NCBI GenBank assembly: GCA_027922465.2
Contig: BQMF02000057.1
Coordinates: 248,001-312,000 of the forward strand
Length of the DNA: 64,000 bases
Reading direction: 5' to 3'
From: Turritopsis dohrnii
Lineage: Eukaryota; Cnidaria; Hydrozoa; Anthoathecata; Oceaniidae
Shown piece by piece: positions 60,175 through 64,000 of the stretch. The notes beneath the pieces were generated by a model, which was given only the letters and a program-made list of their open reading frames with translations, was not told where the DNA came from and ran no database searches. A program made the position numbers and the translations under genes. Numbering within the stretch: position 1 is the first letter of the stretch; every line of letters starts with the position of its first letter.

Positions 60175-60662
60175 CCGTAATGCTTCGATTAGACGCCCGG
60201 GGCGTTTATTAATTTTTTTGAATTTTTAGGGGGGCGTCTATTGGAGGAGGGCGTTTAAAAGAGGGGGCGTCTATTGAATTTTTGTGAAACTCTTCTTTTT
60301 CGTAAAAACTAAATATAATCATCGATAAAAAATATACAAAATTAAACTTCAAGATCATCGTCAATATCATTTTCCTCGATCATGTTAAGTTCGGGGGCAG
60401 CAGCGATCACATCCTCGTCCCCGCTATATCAAAGGAATTTTCATGTAAGCTCCCGTCAATTCAATTTTCCATTTGGGCTTGAAGCAAAGCTCATTGAAGC
60501 TGAAACAATGCAATGTAGTAGTTCTACATGCCTTAATTAGTGTGTCTCTAATAGAGTCTAATAGAGGGGGGTGTTTATTTAAAAATCTCCTGAAAAGGTG
60601 GGGGCTTCTATTCGAGGAGGGGGGCGTTTAAAAGAAGGGGGCGTTTAATCGAAGCATTACGG
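60175..60662. mobile_element. TA-flanked MITE with CCGTAATGCTTCGATTA termini
   Basis: CCGTAATGCTTCGATTARAC at the left and its complement at the right, TA on both sides. The arms are rich in GGGGGCGTTTA/GGGGGCGTCTAT motifs. 488 bp, no coding sequence beyond short frames. Confidence 0.88.
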
Positions 60663-60811
60663 TATGTTAGTCAGGGACGAAAAGTATGGCGCGCCAAAAG
60701 GGGCTTTATTCCCAACTTACAAATATGATACTATGGAACCTAATTATAATACTTTAATACGAATTTATTATGAAGAGCAGCGATTAAAATGAAAGGAACA
60801 AATATAATACT

Positions 60812-61558
60812 AACAAGAGCCAGATGGCGCAAAACGGTAGCAGCAAAGTACTTGCCACAAGAATACTTTTAAATTTGAAATTTTACTTAAAGTTCTTAAA
60901 CGTTCTGTTAACGTTATTTCTTGAGATATCTTACTGGTGGAAAACAGGCATAAACGATATTATAATGTTTAAAATTACTAACTCGTGTAAATAGGGTCTA
61001 ATCGCAACACACCAGCAATTTAATTTATTAGAAGACAAAAGAATTATACATGCATGAGCTGTTTATAACGTACGTTTTTTTTATAAGAGCTTATGTAGAA
61101 AAAAAAACGCGTTTCTTCGAAAAAAAAATGTATGTTTTGAATTATAATTTTTTGAAACCGAAAATGAATTCAAACAGATAACTGCCTTTTTTTAACTCGA
61201 TTTTTGAAAACCTTGATGTTCAAAGACAGAACAGATAGCTACAAACGTAGAAAGTAATAAGAAAGTCTGATCTGTGCTTTACTGACACGAAAAACATATC
61301 TATTTTCAAGTGCCAAAGTTCATTGATTCAGTACCATAAAAGTAACTAAAAGTCCCAGTTTTATGTAGACCTATTTGATTAATATCCATTCCTTCATCAA
61401 TTAAGTGATAAAATATCAAAGAAAACGTATTTTAAATGTATGTGATTGAAAACCTTCGAAAATTCAAAAGGCTGCGTTCGTTCATTAGAATGTATATTGA
61501 GTTTTTAGTGGGGACTCGCATACTCTAAATCGTAGGCTAAAAACTGCCGTTTCGGCCG

Positions 61559-61591
<33 letters not shown>

Positions 61592-61639
61592 GAGTCCAAG
61601 GGTGTTTTAATACGGTATTCGCTTACGCTGCTACCGTAA
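60812..61639. mobile_element. 828 bp interspersed repeat, copy 2 of 2
   Basis: Same start (AACAAGAGCCAGATGGCGC) and end (GCTGCTACCGTAA) as copy 1 at 11242-12069. The (GTA)n tract here is longer and uninterrupted. Inserted in, or part of, the TGGCGCGCCA element. Confidence 0.85.
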
Positions 61640-61816
61640 AAAACAATTATGATAGTATCGCATGTGTTGTCCTACTTATCGAATATTATGCTTACACGTT
61701 GTTGTTTTATAAAACTTCGGTCTAAAGGTCTAGACTAGGTTTGATTCTGTTAACAAAATCTATACGTTTTGCTTTGACCGAAATGTTCTGGCTGCTTTCA
61801 CCTTTTGAAATTCAGG

Positions 61817-61883
61817 ATGGCAGAGAAGGAACTAGTCACTTCTCTGACCAATTTGATTAAAGCTGGGAAAAGAATGCCGAAAA
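61817..61883 (+). CDS. First-exon-like ORF inside the TGGCGCGCCA element
   Basis: ATG at 61817, 22 codons (MAEKELVTSLTNLIKAGKRM...) and then a consensus GTGAGT donor in phase 1. Composition is protein-like and helical. No second exon found before the element ends. Could be a captured host first exon or the start of a transposon gene. Confidence 0.3.
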
Positions 61884-62127
61884 GTGAGTCGAAAAGTCTT
61901 ATATTTAACATATATTTACTGTTATAATCACGTTACGCATCAACCATTCCTTTTCTGTAGCTTTATAATCATCAACATAGTATTACATTGCTTCAAGATA
62001 ATAATATACTGCTGATTGATAGTATTATAATCAATCAAAGGCTAAAATAAACTAGAATAGTGATAAAGCTCCTTTTGGCGCGCCATAGAAATGTAATTCC
62101 GTGTCCTTTTAATGCTAAAAGTAATTT

Positions 62128-62157
62128 TTTTATTATTATTATTATTATTATTATGAT
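62128..62157. repeat. (ATT)n microsatellite
   Basis: About eight perfect ATT repeats following a short T run. Confidence 0.9.
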
Positions 62158-62214
62158 AATATATGACTACTAAAGAAACAAAACTGGCCAGGGTTGCCAT
62201 TTTGTTTCTGCTCT

Positions 62215-62715
62215 GAGTGTATTTTACAGACCAAATTAGCCGCACCCCCTAAAAGTCACTAAATTGTTAATAATTACTTAAAATATAACCTTACAAAATA
62301 CCAAACTTTGGAAAAACGCTTGGACACATGAGCAAAATATTTTCTGAAATTTTCAAGATGATCAAGTGATCAATGAAGATTAAAATGATTTACAGACCAG
62401 ATTTCTCAGCACCCACTAAAATTCACTAAAAAGTTGATATCTTCCACAAAAATTTACCTATAATTTACTGACCACCGAAGAATCAGGCAAATCTTTTACA
62501 CAAGTTTTAAGCCAATCATATTAAATGTGTATTTTACAGACCAGGTTGTGATTTTATGTTTCTAGCTGTAGATAACCAAGAAAATGAGTCCTTGCGGATT
62601 TTGCAGAATATTTTTGGAAAATAGTAAGGACTAATAATATTCGAAGTTCAAATGATTTACTGAAACAATGATATTTTGTGATGGTTTCAATAATTTACAG
62701 ACCAAATTTGAGACT
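62215..62715. repeat. Four spaced copies of a TTTACAGACCARRTT motif
   Basis: TTTACAGACCA followed by A/G-rich text occurs near 62223, 62391, 62533 and 62694, about 140-170 bp apart. The first two are followed by CACCCxCTAAAAxTCACTAAA. Looks like a diverged tandem array of a unit of about 160 bp. No coding sequence. Confidence 0.6.
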
Positions 62716-62939
62716 ATCGCAGTGTGTAGCAGAAGAAGAATGAAGAATGAATGTATTTTATGTATAAAAAATCATTTCTCCAACAGCTGACCCTATTAAA
62801 ACTACAGCTTTACTAAAGTTATGCGACAATTCACGAACAATCAAGCGGTGCCATTACAGAGACCTTTCCTGATGTTCAGATTCTTCAACTAATAATAGTG
62901 CCAGCTTAAAGTTTCAAACAATGTGGAGGTATACCCTAG

Positions 62940-64000
62940 GGTGTTATACTATCTGAAAGTCAACTGGAAATTTTTTGCCGCTCTTCTTCATCGTCACATA
63001 CCACTTCATCAGCACTGTAACAGCAAACTACATCTCCAGGTAGTCTTTCCAACACCTCATTGTTAGTGATCAATGGTTGCTCGTTTTGTTGGAGTCAGAG
63101 TGGCTGTCATGGGATGTTCATGAGGCTCCAGTCGTACATTGCAGATATGATGGAAGTAACTTGAGGAGTAACAGGACAATCAAGAGTTTCAATGGAACCT
63201 TTGGCTGGTTCGCTTTGTTTCGTTGGCAGTTCACCATTGCCGAGTTGGAACAACCAAGCACAGAATTCCTGCTCTTCCAGTCTGGGTCAGTCTGGGTATC
63301 ATATTTTCAGGAAGTGAGTACTTTGCCACACTGACGGAAATCTCTGCCCCACAAAAAAACTTTGCCAAGTGCATCACTGTCATAAATATCTTTGAGTAAT
63401 CTGTCTATAGCATAGAAAATGACCGTAGAAACCATAGTGGCTTCATCAGTCAGAAACAGGTGCACACTTCAATGGTATTCCACATGTTTACCGACTGGTA
63501 ACCTTGTGGTAGAGTGCTCGGCTTCAATCCCCTGTCGAGTCATGTCGGCGACTATAACAGTGTGAATCATTCCTCTTTGCTTAGCACTCAGCAAAAGATT
63601 AGGAATGATGTCTAGGATGGTTGTCTAGTTGAGCGGTTCCTGTCATTACAGCTTCAGTAGCCCAAATGGGGGCTTTAAATGTTCTAGGACCTATTTTGCA
63701 GGACCTTCACTGATATCAAACAGTAACTTAAGGAACTGAACAGGCTATCCTGGGTAAACATTCGTAACCAAACAAACAAATTGATGCTGGTGCTATATTA
63801 CAGACACTGTTTTCGAAAACAGGAGCAGGCAAACAAAATAATGAATGTAAAGATACAACCACCACACAGTAAGGTGGCTGCAATACTTGTATATGCAGAT
63901 GTGCCAACTTTTCAACCTCTGGTTCTACATGCTGCAATATCATAGTTATATGTAAAAGTCTTACTTGTGCCACCTGGTCCGTCCAGATAAAACAATGTTT
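62940..64000 (-). pseudogene. Helitron/PIF1-like helicase fragment, runs off the right edge
   Basis: Minus strand from the window edge: FYLDGPGGTSKTFTYN is the helicase Walker A motif (PIF1 consensus GPGGTGKT). Next comes ENSVCNIAP, as in the segment after the TAHS motif of Helitron helicases, and WATEAVMTGTAQLDN near 63650. At about 63060-62985 NEEVLERLPGDVV, then YSADEVVCDDEEE, matches the NxxVxxRLPG...LSAD.V region. Frames change several times and stops interrupt it. The Rep domain, if any, is outside the window. An old Helitron relic rather than the cellular PIF1 gene, judged by these segments and the decay. Confidence 0.75.

Larger units (their letters stand above)
60687..62085. mobile_element. 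TA-flanked element with TGGCGCGCCAAAAGG termini
   Basis: TGGCGCGCCAAAAGGGGCTT and the complement of the right end (TGGCGCGCCAAAAGGAGCTT) match apart from one base, with TA on both sides (60685-60686, 62086-62087). The very end is itself a palindrome, TGGCGCGCCA. The 1.4 kb interior is mostly the second 828 bp repeat (60812-61639) plus an exon-like ORF at 61817. Confidence 0.85.

Noticed and set aside
63077..63334. Plus-strand 85-codon ORF near the right edge
   Set aside because: Complementary to the Helitron helicase relic, whose minus-strand motifs (NEEVLERLPG, CDDEEE) are convincing. Treated as a shadow.
1..64000. CRISPR arrays, bacterial operons or rRNA/tRNA genes
   Set aside because: None seen. 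The only tRNA-like sequence is the SINE head at 12510. Tandem repeats lack the regular unique spacers of CRISPR, and genes are intron-split.

Overview
This is a 64 kb piece of an AT-rich metazoan nuclear genome. Protein-coding genes are split by GT-AG introns, three host genes have clear animal orthologues or families, and most of the remaining DNA is transposon debris. The mix (CR1/Jockey-like LINE fragments, a Penelope-like element, Kolobok, pogo-like and other TA-flanked MITEs, a tRNA-derived SINE, a Helitron helicase relic, a HIRAN-only protein) suits an invertebrate, perhaps an early-branching one such as a cnidarian or sponge. The species cannot be fixed from the sequence alone.

Host genes, left to right. 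An alpha-arrestin (898-4518, +) has six exons, all introns in phase 1, and two PPxY motifs at its C-terminus. A TMEM201/Samp1/NET5 orthologue (13112-18749, -) has 14 exons, an N-terminal zinc-binding Ima1 domain and a C-terminal membrane segment. A weakly supported two-exon gene lies at 24700-26296 (-). A HIRAN-domain ORF (30790-31395, +) has a C-terminus that runs into an antisense LINE. PEX5, the PTS1 receptor of peroxisomes (33363-45407, +), has 18 exons. A four-TM claudin/PMP22-like protein lies at 50508-51550 (+). At 56169-59165 (+) is a gene joining an IRE1/RNase L-like kinase to a caspase-like (C14) protease domain. I see no functional link between these neighbours; they look like ordinary linkage.

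The kinase-caspase gene is the most unusual object here. Where IRE1 and RNase L carry a KEN ribonuclease after the kinase, this gene carries a protease-like domain with a His (SCHG) / Cys (DACRGG) dyad, preceded by an unrecognised N-terminal region. A one-base frame break in the kinase N-lobe must be resolved before it is called functional.

Repeats. At least ten elements end in inverted repeats flanked by a TA dinucleotide; many begin CCTTA/CTTTAA or CCGTA, and several carry TTTTCGCG or TTTTGCGG internally. Others are a 1.1 kb TTAA-flanked Kolobok-type element with a THAP exon nested in a LINE, a nested pair of MITEs with 8 bp and TA target duplications, a perfect palindrome with 109 bp arms, two near-identical 828 bp repeats 49 kb apart, and scattered CTGATGA...GAAA motifs that resemble Penelope-type hammerhead ribozymes.

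Splice structures were built by eye from frame, phase and GT/AG consensus. Phases agree along the arrestin, TMEM201, PEX5 and claudin-like genes, which is the main support for these models.
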